Below are positions 46,301 to 50,992 of a stretch of DNA of 64,000 nucleotides, piece after piece (positions within the stretch are counted from its first letter, which is position 1; every line of letters begins with the position of its first letter). The DNA comes from Petrosia ficiformis. Lineage: Eukaryota; Porifera; Demospongiae; Haplosclerida; Petrosiidae. Under the pieces are notes generated by a model, which was given only the letters and a program-made list of their open reading frames with translations, searched no databases and was not told the origin of the DNA. The stretch is from the NCBI GenBank assembly GCA_947044365.1, contig OX345648.1, positions 2,254,501 through 2,318,500 on the forward strand. The letters are read 5' to 3'. A program made the translations under genes and the position numbers.

Positions 46301-48962
46301 TAAATATTCCACAATAAACAACTGAAACAGAGCATTGTGTAACAGCTTGTATTTTTTTTCATATTCACAGTTTTACAGCTAGTCACTGTGGGTCTGCTTG
46401 TATTGGCTGTACTCTTGATCTATGCTGTACTTTCTTTTGCATTCTTCCATAATTTCTTTGATCCAGGACAGAACCTGTACTGTAATACACTGTTTCAGTG
46501 TTTCATTTCAGTTATAAGAGAACTGCTGGGAACTGTAAGCTTTTTTTATTATTCAGAAAATTATCCATGACTATACTAATTCTTGACTTCTACCTGTTTT
46601 GACCTGTTTTAAGGCATGCATGTGAAAATGCATAAATTTATTTTGTTAGTTTTACTAAATGTGCTCAAATGTACACTAAATCCTCTTTACCATAATACAA
46701 TTCATGTAATCATGTTTACCAAATGTAAACAACAGTTATAGATTATATTTCATTTCTTCATTTCTGTAGAATATCCCTGTCAGGTTTGTTGGACAGGAAG
46801 ATGCCTCATTCACCATTTTCTTTCGACGTACTATGTTAGACCTTGTGTTTTTTATTGTTGTCGCTATACTTGCTCTGAATGTCATAATAGCCACCTTAAC
46901 AGATACGTTCATTAATCTGAGGAAAGAGAAGGTGAGTTATATGAGGTTAACCATCAAGAACAGAAGAATAATATCTGTCACTCATGTGATAATGCATTGT
47001 ATAGTTATTTATGTATATGTACTCTCTTTCAATGCAGGAAGAGATTAAGAAAGACATGCTGGAGAACTGTTTCATATGCGGAAGTAAACGTGATGGATTT
47101 GAGAGAGAGTCAAAGGTGCAATAAATATATAATGGGTTTAGTCATGGATAAATAAATTATATTAAAGAAGGACATGTAGTTTTTATGACCTCCATGATTA
47201 CTTTCCACTAGTTTGTGTCACACATTGCTTATAATAGTTTACTTCTGTTAGTTCTGGGAGCTCAGTGAATTAATGGATGTCTCCCATAAAACAGTGCTTA
47301 TGATTCACTGATAATCAGATTTAAAATCGGTATTAGTTAGTCTTGAGTGATATATATTGTAATAAGACTAAATAAGTATACTAATAATGTCATTTTTTAG
47401 AAATATAATGTCATGTAAAGCTTTTTTGATACTCAGTATTCATAGCAGTGCTCATTTTCATTGAAAGAATAAGGTAGATGTAATATTGGTATGGGTTTGT
47501 TAGAATATTAGTAAAATTATATATCAGTGCATCACTTCAGTGCAGAAGGAAGAAACTGCATGCAACCTAATGCTGTTCTAAATAAAATGTTAAATAAGAA
47601 CATTAAAAAGTGAATTAAGAGTAGACAATAATGGACTATAATAGATTGCTGCATGGGTTTTATAGAGATGAGTGATTATATGAAATATGAATCAACGATT
47701 ACTGTCTGTGCAAGTATCATAATAAATATGATTATTGGCTACCTATGTAGATTTCATTCCACCATCAAACTATTATTTGTTGAGTAAGCAGTGTTGAAAA
47801 ACCGATTTAGATGTGATAATACTGAAAACTGGTATTTATGCATTATTTTGTGACCAAAATATGGCAATATTTGATTATCACAGAAAATTTTAAATCGCGG
47901 TAATTATCATGATAATAAAAATATTGCCCATCCCTGTATTATCATCATAATTATATATAGGGATACCTTTTCTTATCTAGTTGCAATTTCTCTTTCTCAG
48001 ATATAGTGGTCTTACACCTATTCTAATCAATGCTGTCATCCAATCAGTGATTGTAATCTTCATTCTTGCCTCACTATAAGTCACGAATTTGCTAGTCTCA
48101 TTTCTGTTCTTTCTTTGTAGGGTTTCAAAGGTCATGTTGAGGATCATCACAATAAATGGAATTATATTTATTTTGCCTTCTATCTTGACTCTCTGCAAAC
48201 TAATGATCGTAATGCTTTGGAAAAATATGTCTTTGAATGTGTAAGTTGATAGTGTAAGTGGATAGTGTAAGTGGATAGTGTTCATATCAACAATAATGAT
48301 ATGAACACTGCAATAATGAATACACACCTGCAATCCAGAAACCTCACCACAAGTGTGACTGGAAAACAAGCATTCACAATTATTATTAAACTGATAATAA
48401 TAATTGCAAACATTAATATAAAATTATCTATATATATATATCATGTCTTACATCTTACCCTCAAATCTATCACATGTAAAAAAAAAAAAACAGTTTTGTG
48501 ATTCAAATCATGAAATAAAATAGATCAAGCTAGAAAGACCATCCTAGCAGAAAGCCAGTGTTTGATGTTGTAGCCAGCTGCTACCTAAATTGTAATTGAT
48601 TAATATCAAGTTGTGTTTCCATCCATTTATTTGCTACCAGAAATCTTCTCAATATCAGGAATGTAACCATCAGTTATATAAATTGCCTTAAACTTATAAC
48701 TGAAAGGTTTAGAAAACCTTTGTTAATATTCAACCTTGTACATGTAATTAGAAGTCTGCTAGTAACTCATTTGACATGCCAATGTTCATAGTTTTGCAGC
48801 AAATTTAGGACACACAGAGAGACAATACAATTTACAGTAACTCACTGTGCCTATGTGGGGTGAATGTTAATAAAACGCACACTATTTATCACATGTAAAA
48901 TACCTCTTTCTTAGATTGAAGAGGAAGATATTAGGTTCTTTCCATGGCCTAAGGAAGACTAA
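356..48962 (+). CDS. ITPR-like intracellular calcium-channel gene, gene-level span (5' end outside window)
   Basis: Gene-level entry for an inositol 1,4,5-trisphosphate-receptor-like channel. IP3 receptors are tetrameric ER calcium-release channels. Conceptual exons joined by GT-AG introns follow the order of the second half of animal ITPRs: armadillo/RIH-type helical regions, RIH-associated domain, S1-S6 channel region, then the CFICG...H..HHNKWNY zinc-binding tail. The tail ends at a TAA at 48960-48962 with no long cytoplasmic coiled coil, so it is shorter than vertebrate ITPR. Exon phases agree across unit A, unit B, the single-copy part, the cassette copy and the channel part. Whether all blocks enter one mRNA cannot be seen from sequence. 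The ligand-binding N-terminus is upstream of position 1. Alternatives are two adjacent genes with A a truncated copy, or mutually exclusive blocks. Homology is firm; the transcript model is not. Confidence 0.75.
1690..1915. repeat. CATC-type imperfect microsatellite in intron, preceded by a (TA)n run near 1603-1636
   Basis: The intron before exon 5 of unit A is a run of degenerate CATCCAT/TATC units. The matching intron of unit B (15790-15985) has the same kind of tract, as do 10750-10890 and 11860-11995, so the tracts were present before the unit duplicated. Confidence 0.6.
2086..2718. mobile_element. Non-autonomous TIR element (AGGTGGCGGTAC ends)
   Basis: The left end AGGTGGCGGTAC at 2086 and the right end GTACCGCCACCT ending at 2717-2718 are exact inverted repeats, flanked by TTA on both sides, probably a short target duplication. 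No transposase ORF is seen. The matching unit B intron near 16165 lacks the element, so it inserted in unit A after the duplication. Its termini resemble the AAGGTnGTAC ends at 50993-52139. Confidence 0.6.
2727..3655. repeat. Insertion specific to unit A with TTTTAGTTAACTA-type repeat ends
   Basis: Unit B is colinear on both sides of this stretch but lacks it. Both edges carry TTAGTTATAGTTAACTAAAACAA-like sequence, a family seen also at 31135-31316 and 58255-58450. The middle (about 2860-3480) has no convincing coding sequence. Confidence 0.45.
4035..4362. mobile_element. Hairpin (foldback) element, intact copy
   Basis: The arm starting ATTCTAAGTTCACTGATCAG near 4047 is mirrored by the arm ending at about 4352. 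Arms of about 150 bp enclose a short AT-rich loop near 4200. The unit B copy (16550-16790) keeps the left arm and loop but has lost most of the right arm. Confidence 0.65.
5102..5650 (+). repeat. Dispersed repeat, family 'CAGAGAGTAC...TAGGGATGGCAC'
   Basis: This repeat recurs at 29262-29500 and 36456-36590 (same strand) and 35200-35737 (opposite strand). Shared landmarks are a GTAGGGATG(G/C)CAC...AAA start, a CATACATTT(C/T)AATTGGAAGT block, an AGAGATCC/GGCAGGTAGCAAAAC block and an ATTATTATT run. No ORF is shared between copies. Confidence 0.6.
5971..6291. mobile_element. 321-bp TIR element inside the left LTR
   Basis: Exact 13-bp inverted ends TGGGGCGAGCCTG (5971-5983) and CAGGCTCGCCCCA (6279-6291) bound an AT-rich interior with no ORF. 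The other LTR of the same retrotransposon lacks it, so it landed after the retrotransposon inserted. A target duplication is not clear because the bases next to it also differ between the LTRs. Confidence 0.6.
6365..10247 (-). pseudogene. Gag-Pol pseudogene of the old Gypsy element
   Basis: Minus-strand fragments in order: gag from the ATG at 10247 down to about 9704; a cysteine-rich knuckle, protease ([13 protein letters not shown]) and the start of RT at 9682-8528; RT fragments 8531-8135, with ILVSG where a YVDD-type motif would sit; RNase H ([15 protein letters not shown]) at 8138-7884; and integrase at 7924-6845, with a zinc region ending CEKCQTN, the D of [15 protein letters not shown] and ERAVQ. 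Several frameshifts and stops separate them, so no full polyprotein can be made. 6365-6565 is a further short open fragment near the 3' LTR. The integrase stretch (359 codons) is still open. The element is presumably inactive. Confidence 0.85.
12880..13690. repeat. Insert with internal inverted segments between units A and B
   Basis: From about 13090 the sequence carries CAATCTGCAAATTGC and TTGTGCAAACTGTTGAACCAC blocks and ends TGTGGTTCAACAGTTTGCAC (near 13670-13690), its inverse. Related, rearranged blocks (TTGAACCACAAATCCCTCCTTAATAT, GAAGAAATCTGTA) recur at 34215-34720. No coding sequence is supported. It marks the junction between the duplicated units. Confidence 0.5.
13737..13928 (+). pseudogene. 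Possible ITPR-like exon remnant upstream of unit B
   Basis: An open stretch of 63 codons weakly resembles the ITPR armadillo region around LRVLLHL...VSGALQLLFRHFSQ. It runs into TAG, with no convincing donor. It lacks a nearby acceptor: the bases just upstream belong to a repeat ending near 13700. I infer a decayed exon left at the 5' edge of the duplicated unit B. A chance ORF is the main alternative. Confidence 0.3.
13929..14548. other. Non-coding stretch upstream of unit B
   Basis: AT-rich, with TGTGTGTA-type runs near 14390-14480. It ends at the acceptor TCATGTAG before 14549. No exon or RNA gene seen. Confidence 0.4.
14549..25058 (+). CDS. ITPR-like gene, duplicated unit B (11 exons)
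   Basis: Second copy of the same 11 exons: 14549-14699, 14817-14930, 15407-15528, 15584-15673, 15995-16123, 16924-17055, 17334-17464, 17687-17809, 23950-24085, 24269-24535 and 24945-25058. They total 1509 nt (503 codons), phase 0 to phase 0. Exons 2, 3 and 5-9 have the same length as in A. Exons 1, 4, 10 and 11 differ by multiples of three, as expected if both copies stayed under coding constraint. Intronic repeats (CATC-rich tracts, a hairpin element) are shared with A and so predate the duplication. A young intact Gypsy sits antisense in the intron before exon 9, six bases from its acceptor AG. Unit B runs straight into the single-copy exons downstream, so it is the copy in the ancestral position. 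Confidence 0.75.
16550..16790. mobile_element. Hairpin element, right arm mostly deleted
   Basis: Same element as 4035-4362 at the same intron position in unit B. The sequence jumps from the loop-side GACTTCTACCATC straight to the distal CGCTAAATTCCC end, removing over 80 bp of the right arm. Confidence 0.6.
18036..18560 (+). repeat. Degraded member of the CATCCCTATGATTGCTTT family
   Basis: It contains TCCTATCATTGCTTTGGGGTGTCC, CATGGCTGACTT, a CTGCTGATCTCTAGAGCTCGAGCG block and CATTAATTGACCAAGCC in the same order as the fuller copies at 40884-41850 and 63246-63775. Termini are worn. Confidence 0.5.
18585..18906 (-). repeat. 3' LTR of the intact Gypsy element
   Basis: 322 bp, with TG...CA ends on both strands. 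No difference from the copy at 23618-23939 was found on reading. Confidence 0.9.
18941..22804 (-). CDS. pol: Pol polyprotein: protease, RT, RNase H, integrase
   Basis: 1287 open codons in the -1 frame relative to gag. Domains in order: aspartic protease with LDTGAA at ~67-72; reverse transcriptase with YLDD at ~495-498; RNase H with DTDARDSG near 640 and [12 protein letters not shown]; integrase zinc region H...H...C..C near 880-925, then catalytic D (AMDILGP, ~949), D (HTDQGRQF, ~1007) and E (ERFNRTL, ~1047); and a GPY/F-like WTGPF near the end. It makes the cDNA and inserts it in the genome. All catalytic motifs are present. The ATG at 22804 is probably not the real start: the frame is entered by ribosomal frameshifting at 22744-22750. 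Ty3/Gypsy order (RT-RH-IN) is clear. Confidence 0.93.
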   Translation of the reverse strand: MWEGRSYGSRMPSQRTAGGKLVTLGAKDLVSEGDPRQASNISILPVNPVPAYNVKGYVNNLSIQIVLDTGAAVTLLKKDIWDKLHFTSADLEQWTRQPLVGVEGTPLNVHGTMELELKMGEEIFQTKVIVADGLTAELILGLDFLEEHNCTIEIGRKTLHFIDRGTSVTLQGCGEVTMPIGVAMGETVQVPAYSEMKVMVNLTQTPTSGTWIMEGDTTPIIVARSLHNNSTGEIPVRLLNPTAESVTLYKRQKIGMLQEAEEELEPCLGVSTIQTGNLAENIKAKREMLWKLVEGGDGPLTEANKEQLFYLLGEYADIFAISKEDLGRTAKVQHRINTGNSHPIRQPLRRIPPAKWEEVRQLLKEMLDQDVIKPTNSPWASPVVIVKKKDGSPRFCVDYRKVNTVTRKDAYPLPRIDDTLDTLAGSKWFSTLDLLSGYWQVEVRPEDREKTAFCTPDGLFEFNVMPFGLCNAPATFQRLMDTVLAGLQWTNCLVYLDDVIVLGRTFKEHLSNLKEVFDKFREARLKLKASKCALCQEKVEFLGHIVSANGVATDPKKTEKVANWPVPRSRREVQQFLGLANYYRRFVQDYARIAKPLHRLTEKNTTFKWTSECEGSFENLRQNLVSAPVLAFPDCSRPFILDTDARDSGIGAVLSQVQDDGTERVIAYASRTLSKAERRYCVTRRELLAAVVFIRQFRSYLLGNKFTLRTDHGSLRWLWNFKQPEGQLARWLEKLQEYDFIIEHRQGRKHNNADALSRLPCNQCGRESHFTETDQNTHTVGLVTNEENANVRGKSPEEIPQLQLADPMIGPVLKSLESLEKPTLDHIRSQPPKSRRLFQLWEQLIILDGQLWRLYENEEGSSVQQQLVVPSSLKREIMEELHEGVMSGHLGQEKTMQRLKRRFYWPGQWNDVRDWCNTCPICATRKTTQPKSKAPLQPIKPSYPMQIIAMDILGPLPESEAGNSYILVIGDYLTRWMEAYPIPNQEATTVARILTNELFYRFSLPEQLHTDQGRQFESELISEICRLLKIRKTRTTPYHPQCDGLVERFNRTLLNMLATCLKDHHFLWEDYIRPVCMAYNTSTQSTTGYTPFYLMFGRQAKLPVDIMYGTNAMNEVSPNQHAADLRTRLTEAYEKVRQHLNIGQEWQKEFYDRRVHGKPYDVGALVWLHSLVLPRGKSKKFHHPWTGPFIVVKRLSDVTYRIQSREGRRRLVVHFDRLKLCHPGTRFNSEYLPPSQPDNSRLQQNHEVPFGTQLQLIDDDDLVTPPPSRYPHRDRRPPDRLASYIHH
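22741..23559 (-). CDS. gag: Gag protein of the intact Gypsy element
   Basis: 272 codons from the ATG at 23559, about 59 bases inside the 5' LTR. The first ~200 residues form the retrotransposon Gag domain (capsid-like, with a W-rich [15 protein letters not shown] start). Residues ~245-260 hold a CCHC zinc knuckle, [14 protein letters not shown], which binds RNA in this family. Gag builds the virus-like particle in which reverse transcription occurs. The ORF ends at TAG (22741-22743), just after the heptamer GGGAAAC, and overlaps pol in the -1 frame. Complete, with no internal breaks. Confidence 0.92.
   Translation of the reverse strand: MAARPQVVPEPFTGEGSWDDWIDHFESAAAVNKWGDADKLLWLRVRMTGRAQKAYKNLSEAAKGDYERCKGCLQERFEPASKKELYRAEFHARRKRRTEDWASFAEDIKALAERAFNNLEPDAREHLALTHYLQQLGNPQVAFSVKQNRPKNVDEAVSATLEMESYLLPKAGRVGHIPGPESEQEAISVAAVQTRQDSMMNLLQAMMERLEKLETDREPNSSPDVSSYKEQAKDKPSTRRKGGQTNRIICFKCGKEGHMARGCRARGQQVGN
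22744..22750 (-). promoter_or_regulatory. -1 ribosomal frameshift heptamer G GGA AAC at the gag/pol junction
   Basis: On the minus strand the last gag codons are GTG GGA AAC TAG. G GGA AAC fits the X XXY YYZ slippery rule in the right frame. A -1 slip there continues directly into the pol frame (CTA GTA ACC CTC). A downstream pseudoknot was not modelled. Confidence 0.75.
23618..23939 (-). repeat. 5' LTR of the intact Gypsy element
   Basis: 322 bp. On the minus strand it starts TGTAACAGACATTATAAAGC. Promoter function is inferred from position; its outer end abuts the splice acceptor of the host exon. Confidence 0.9.
25199..29046 (+). CDS. ITPR-like gene, single-copy middle region incl. RIH-associated domain
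   Basis: Twelve exons: 25199-25352, 25447-25522, 25577-25621, 25724-25882, 25958-26009, 26745-26930, 26990-27016, 27073-27135, 27345-27467, 28403-28498, 28561-28743 and 28885-29046 (1326 nt, 442 codons, phase 0 to phase 0). The 26745 exon reads [20 protein letters not shown], aligning with the ITPR segment FMSHPSDEVVLQVLAFLRAL before the RIH-associated domain. The 27345 exon has [15 protein letters not shown], like ITPR LLCENHNRDLQNFLR. The 28561 exon ([12 protein letters not shown]) corresponds to ITPR LTEYCQGPCHENQ. The known family role is relaying ligand binding to the pore; I infer the same here. The last three exons are duplicated at 35881-36326. Some exons are very small (27, 45, 52, 63 nt), so automatic prediction may miss them. 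Confidence 0.78.
26010..26744. other. Intron with a chance ORF
   Basis: Between two firm exons. A 68-codon ORF (26147-26353) is open but lacks clear splice borders and ITPR similarity. Otherwise AT-rich sequence. Confidence 0.35.
27468..28402. other. Large intron with an unexplained 133-codon ORF
   Basis: After a (GA)n-type purine tract near 27475-27560 there is an open stretch 27655-28056 rich in Leu/Ile/Ser. ITPR homology is continuous across this intron (NIFREQ.. to NVNIVAEI..), so it is not needed by the channel. No family recognised. Confidence 0.35.
29262..29500 (+). repeat. Copy of the CAGAGAGTAC/TAGGGATGGCAC repeat
   Basis: Shares the TAGGGATGGCAC...AAATGGC start, the CAATTGGAAGT block and the GGCGAGTAGCAAAAC block with 5102-5650. 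It follows a (TA)n tract at 29130-29185. Confidence 0.55.
30020..30165. repeat. Hairpin repeat
   Basis: AGATATTACACCTTCGTGGG...ATTCATAATTCCCTCGG is mirrored by CCCTCGGGAATTATGAAT...CCACAAAGGTGTAATACCT, with a loop of about 10 bases. No ORF. To its right, 30166-30720 is unassigned AT-rich sequence. Confidence 0.6.
30892..31122. mobile_element. 231-bp TIR element (GATGAGAAAACATGCC ends)
   Basis: The left end GATGAGAAAACATGCCACAA and right end TTGTGGCACGTTTTCTCATC are inverted repeats with one mismatch. Its outer six bases, GATGAG/CTCATC, equal those of the palindromic element at 31501-34141. The interior has no supported ORF. No target duplication seen. Confidence 0.55.
31135..31316 (-). repeat. 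TTTTAGTTAACTATAACTAAAA-family repeat
   Basis: Same family, inverted, as 58255-58450: shared AAAGTGCCCATTATTGGCCA, GTAATTTAGTTA and TTTTAGTTATAGTTAACTAA blocks ending AAAACAACACT. A (TA)n run at 31316-31360 follows. Confidence 0.55.
31367..31500. repeat. Left part of a dispersed repeat split by the palindromic transposon
   Basis: CAGTGTTTTTGGTAAGCTTA through TTGGCTCAAGATGTATCCCC matches the start of the uninterrupted copy at 38109. The right part resumes at 34149 (AATGGCGCACACAC...TTGGCTCATACTTC). It gives the empty-site comparison for the insertion. Confidence 0.75.
31901..32715 (-). pseudogene. Integrase-like (DDE) gene fragment, left arm (mirror copy)
   Basis: Exact mirror of the right-arm gene: exons 32715-32568, 32510-32306 and 32217-31901 on the minus strand. 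The translations of all open segments are identical to those on the right. Same missing upstream exons. The two copies diverge from the 107-bp centre, so any promoter would have to lie there or in the intron remnants. Confidence 0.72.
32768..32874. other. 107-bp spacer at the centre of the palindromic transposon
   Basis: Not part of the mirror alignment, but it holds a smaller inverted pair ACTTCAAAGCTTT...AAAGCTTTGAAGT (about 32774-32786 and 32834-32846). This is the only sequence unique within the element. Confidence 0.7.
32927..33741 (+). pseudogene. Integrase-like (DDE) gene fragment, right arm
   Basis: Three exons: 32927-33074 (after ATGCATGCAG), 33132-33336 and 33425-33741 (TGA), with introns of 57 and 88 bp and GT-AG borders. 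The product includes [15 protein letters not shown], like the second-Asp D(N/H)GxEF block of retroviral-type integrase cores, and [17 protein letters not shown], like the third-residue ER...N block. [19 protein letters not shown] fits a family of uncharacterised animal 'integrase core domain' proteins. The first Asp block is not present in the arm or spacer, so the product as encoded here would be catalytically incomplete. Open without stops and identical to the left-arm copy. Confidence 0.72.
34215..34720. repeat. Repeat related to the 12880-13690 insert
   Basis: Blocks TTGTGCAAACTGTTGAACCACAAATCCCTCC, CTACAGATTTCTTC, GAAGAAATCTGTA and TTACAAATGACTTG are shared with 13090-13690, partly in inverse order. 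No ORF supported. 34721-35199 to its right is unassigned, with an AGGAGCCCATAA block near 34829 like the end of the element at 43291. Confidence 0.45.
35200..35737 (-). repeat. Inverted copy of the CAGAGAGTAC/TAGGGATGGCAC repeat
   Basis: Reverse-strand counterpart of 5102-5650, covering the ATTATTATT tract, the tract-flanking GCAAAACTGGC block and the terminal GTGCCATCCCTACATAGAGAGTAC. A third partial copy (plus strand) is at 36456-36590. Confidence 0.55.
35881..36326 (+). CDS. ITPR-like gene, second copy of the 28403-29046 exon set (two exons)
   Basis: Exons 35881-35979 and 36042-36326 (384 nt, 128 codons, phase 0 to phase 0) repeat the three exons at 28403-29046. The first pair begins NVNIVA(E/K)ISxL and the second begins (S/A)[16 protein letters not shown]. 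In this copy the second and third exons of the other set are fused. The intron between them is gone, together with part of the second exon's Pro-rich end, and the frame is kept. Because both sets begin and end in phase 0, either set alone or both could be spliced in frame. Between the sets lie the palindromic transposon and other repeats. It could be an alternative (mutually exclusive) cassette or a constitutive duplicate; RNA data would decide. Confidence 0.7.
36327..37800. other. Intron with repeat fragments
   Basis: Holds the partial repeat 36456-36590, a fragment near 36590-36720 related to the hairpin element at 52480 (TGGAAGTGGTTTT...CCCTACATC), and otherwise unassigned AT-rich sequence. 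It ends at the acceptor GTCATTATAG. Confidence 0.4.
37801..48962 (+). CDS. ITPR-like gene, C-terminal channel region and tail
   Basis: Twelve exons: 37801-37906, 39049-39209, 40063-40176, 44409-44455, 45225-45305, 45526-45789, 45968-46212, 46371-46534, 46770-46931, 47038-47115, 48121-48240 and 48915-48962 (529 codons plus TAA). The 39049 exon ([20 protein letters not shown]) aligns with ITPR IEIVRLDRTMEQIVFPVP. Hydrophobic segments follow for S1 (45225 exon), further helices (45526 and 45968 exons), S5 (46371) and S6 (46770; [19 protein letters not shown], cf. VLNLIFGVIIDTFADLR). The 47038 and 48121 exons give [14 protein letters not shown] and [11 protein letters not shown], the conserved CxxC...H...H zinc-binding tail. 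The donor of the 45526 exon (45790) was chosen because only it preserves frame. The pore-loop stretch between S5 and S6 reads [17 protein letters not shown], with no GGGVGD filter. Confidence 0.8.
38109..38335. repeat. Uninterrupted copy of the repeat that hosts the palindromic transposon
   Basis: CAGTGTTTTTGATAAGCTCA...GGCCCAAAGAG...TTGGCTCAATATGTATTCCCAATCGCGCGCACAC...TTTGGCCCATGCTTC is colinear with 31367-31500 joined to 34149-34200. Confidence 0.7.
38336..39048. other. Intron with short AGCAC/CAAGTGCTT-rich repeats
   Basis: From about 38385 to 38920 it is rich in GGTACAAATGCTTCAATATCTG duplications (two adjacent) and AAGCAC/GTGCTT motifs. Nothing coding seen. Confidence 0.4.
39210..40062. 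other. Intron, nothing recognised
   Basis: AT-rich, with an ATAACAGTTA(T/G)GAAGGCACTG-like short repeat near 39845-39980. No exon, RNA or TIR element supported. The same is true of 40177-40883. Confidence 0.35.
40884..41850. mobile_element. Nested inverted self-insertion of a CATCCCTATGATTGCTTT-family element
   Basis: Segment order is P (40884-41290), Q (41316-41365), P' (41385-41782), Q' (41803-41850), where primes mark reverse complements. A single-copy element at 63246-63775 reads P...(TA)n...Q'. So 41316-41782 is a whole element in reverse orientation inserted in the TA-rich part of another copy. P contains ACGCGCGTTCTTTTACGCGC, CACGCCCATTAATTGACCGA and a C-run followed by GGGAAG. No ORF. 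Confidence 0.65.
41990..42985 (-). pseudogene. hAT-family transposase pseudogene (BED finger to catalytic region)
   Basis: On the minus strand, read in pieces: [17 protein letters not shown] (BED-type finger end, ~42950), [20 protein letters not shown] (~42550, the hAT TTDxWtS..N..YLsltaH motif), [13 protein letters not shown] (~42350, DNAsNf motif) and [11 protein letters not shown] (CfAHtLqL motif). The pieces are in family order but cut by many stops and frameshifts, so it is dead. It lies in the long intron before the 44409 exon. No terminal repeats or target duplication could be assigned. Confidence 0.7.
43291..43881. mobile_element. 591-bp long-TIR element with exact 7-bp target duplication
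   Basis: Ends CAGGAGCCCATAATGA and TCATTATGGGCTCCTG, with imperfect inverted arms of ~130 bp (TAGGAGCGGTAAACGA / TCGTTTACCACTCCTA; CTATCTGTCTGACCGTCTGT and its complement). TTAAAAC is duplicated at 43284-43290 and 43882-43888. Inside is a 78-codon minus ORF (43511-43747) starting [16 protein letters not shown], basic at its N-terminus and of unknown function. Confidence 0.75.
43889..44408. other. Intron, AT-rich
   Basis: AATAATTAT-type low-complexity sequence. Nothing recognised until the acceptor CTCTATAG. Confidence 0.35.
47116..48120. other. Intron before the HxxHH tail exon
   Basis: AT-rich. No repeat or ORF supported. It ends TTCTTTGTAG. The following intron, 48241-48914, begins with three GTAAGT(T/G)GATAGT repeats and is also otherwise empty. 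Confidence 0.35.
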
Positions 48963-49059
48963 GTCCTTTTAAAGCAAAAGAACATATATAATTACATATA
49001 CTTTCAGATATTTTATTAGTTTTATTCTGTATAATATACTAGCTACAGTAGAAAGTTTG

Positions 49060-49270
49060 TTGCTGAATTGCTAAATTGTATTACTGTTATATAATTATAT
49101 AATTATATAATAACATAATTATATAATTATATAATTATATGAGCTGAACTAGTGAATTGCTAAATTGTATTACTGTTATAATTATTATATGAGCTGAACT
49201 AGTGAATTGCTTGCTAACATGTATTATTATATTTATATATGTATGATCTGAACTAGTGAATTGTATTTTA
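49060..49270. repeat. Tandem ~60-bp repeat downstream of the channel gene
   Basis: Three to four copies of GAGCTGAACTAGTGAATTGC plus AATTGTATTACTGTTATAAT with variable (ATAATT)n filler, just after the stop codon region. The last copy is partial. Confidence 0.6.
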
Positions 49271-50099
49271 TTCTGCACAACTAGTAATGATGCATTCTTT
49301 ATACTGAAAACATTTTTGCTGTTTTATAAATTTCACTTGAGAGTATATACTATATCAGGAGCACATGAATCCCTCATAATATTTTCTACTTCACAATTTA
49401 TCAACTAACTATTATATATTATAATTATAGTCAATTAAAACAAGAATAACAAAAAAGAATTTTTAAAAAGGAATGAGCATGTAAAACCAAAAAAGTACAC
49501 ATAAACAAGATTGAGATGGTAGCTACATTAGCAAAAACATTAAACCATATAAACACTTCCACATAACAAACCTACATAAATATAGCTAGACAAAACACAA
49601 AGAAACTATACTTATGTATAGGCTAGGGTTATTATGTGAATGTGTTTAGATGGTCGTACCAACCATCCAAACCTTTTTTCCATGCTTTTTGATATCCCTG
49701 CTGCTTGTTCGTATTATTCTGGCTAAATTTACACTGTTACTGTACCAGACAAAGGAAATTAATATGCTGCTATACAGCAATAATTCTTTCAAATTTGAAT
49801 GATTACAAACATAATAAAAACAAATTAAAATTGCAGATAACGTTAACATCAACTAAACTATAATATTATATTGCTTGCTTCAGGATCAATTACTTTTAAG
49901 TTGCAATTGATCAACAAGATGCATATTTCCCAATAAAATAAACTTATCAAAATGATATGCAACTGAGGTACAAAATAAACTATAATAGCTAAAATAATAT
50001 GCAACATCAGGATTTTCACACAAATGAAGTTAAGGTCAAAAGTATTCATTATGTACATAATCTAAAGGTCTTTCTGTATGATACGAAATAGAAGTTCTT

Positions 50100-50960
50100 T
50101 CTCACAAGAAAACAATAATTCATGTTGGATAGGGAGTTTGTCTTTCCACAACATTGAGGTTATCTTGTTGAATTACTTGTTGTTCGGTATGATGAATACT
50201 TTTGCAACAGAGGTCACTTGTCTTTTTTATTGCACAAATAGAAATGATACTAACAACACCAATACGTATGTACAAAAGAGGTAGCAATACTAGAAAATAC
50301 ACAAATCAATAGCATATCTTTTGTCTTGTACTAACAGTAAACCAATGAGGAAACTAAGATCTGTGATGAGCAATGTATCAACAATGTTCAGCCACTTTGT
50401 ACGATATGGTTGAACGAGGTATTGAGCTATGATAACCAGTATTGATAGTAGTAATATATAATCAGATAGTGTCATCCAAGACCAAACATATATAAGAGAG
50501 CAATAACTGATATTATCCATAAAGGAATGTGGGCTTCATGGAGATACTGTAGGTCTGGATTCAATGCTACCCTCACATCATTGAACTGAATAGGAATTAT
50601 TATTTTTATGGAAGTACTGGCTAGAGACCACACTGATACAATGATCAATAGACAAATGACTTGTACTGGTGATTTCTGTAAAGTCAGGAAAATACGAGGA
50701 CAACATTTAGCTGAATATACTGCTCCTATTACAACTATACCAACTACTATATATCATAGGACCAATGAATTCCATAGAGGTAGCAGAGAAATGATTTATA
50801 GAAGGAAAGAAGCACCATGGTATATATATAACCAAATACGTCCAATTTTAGTAGAATTAAAGCCACAAAGATTGATGTAACTTTGTGTAGTATATAGTAA
50901 GGTCTGATAATGGAAGTTGACTGAGTACAGCTAGAAAGAACAGAGGTCCATACAAGTATC
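50100..50960 (-). pseudogene. Decayed multi-TM C-terminus of a beta-helix-type membrane protein
   Basis: In three minus-strand frames one can read LYGPLFFLAVLSQLPL (~50950), a hydrophobic stretch with LQKSPVQVICLLIIVSVWSL (~50700), HIPLWIISVIALLYMFGL (~50520), then IIAQYLVQPYRTKWLNIVDT (~50400) and YFLVLLPLLYI (~50290). In order and spacing these resemble the multi-TM tail of large extracellular right-handed beta-helix proteins that I know from sponges and cnidarians. Frameshifts between the pieces make it a pseudogene. The 94-codon ORF at 52826-53110 may be an upstream piece. Identification is from memory of the family, without a search. Confidence 0.45.
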
Positions 50961-50992
50961 CGGACCTAGCTATAGTAATAGTTTTAATCTTA

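Noticed and set aside
49858..50058. 66-codon minus ORF with hydrophobic stretches
   Set aside because: AT-rich sequence gives Ile/Leu-rich ORFs by chance, and it does not join convincingly to the decayed TM gene to its right.
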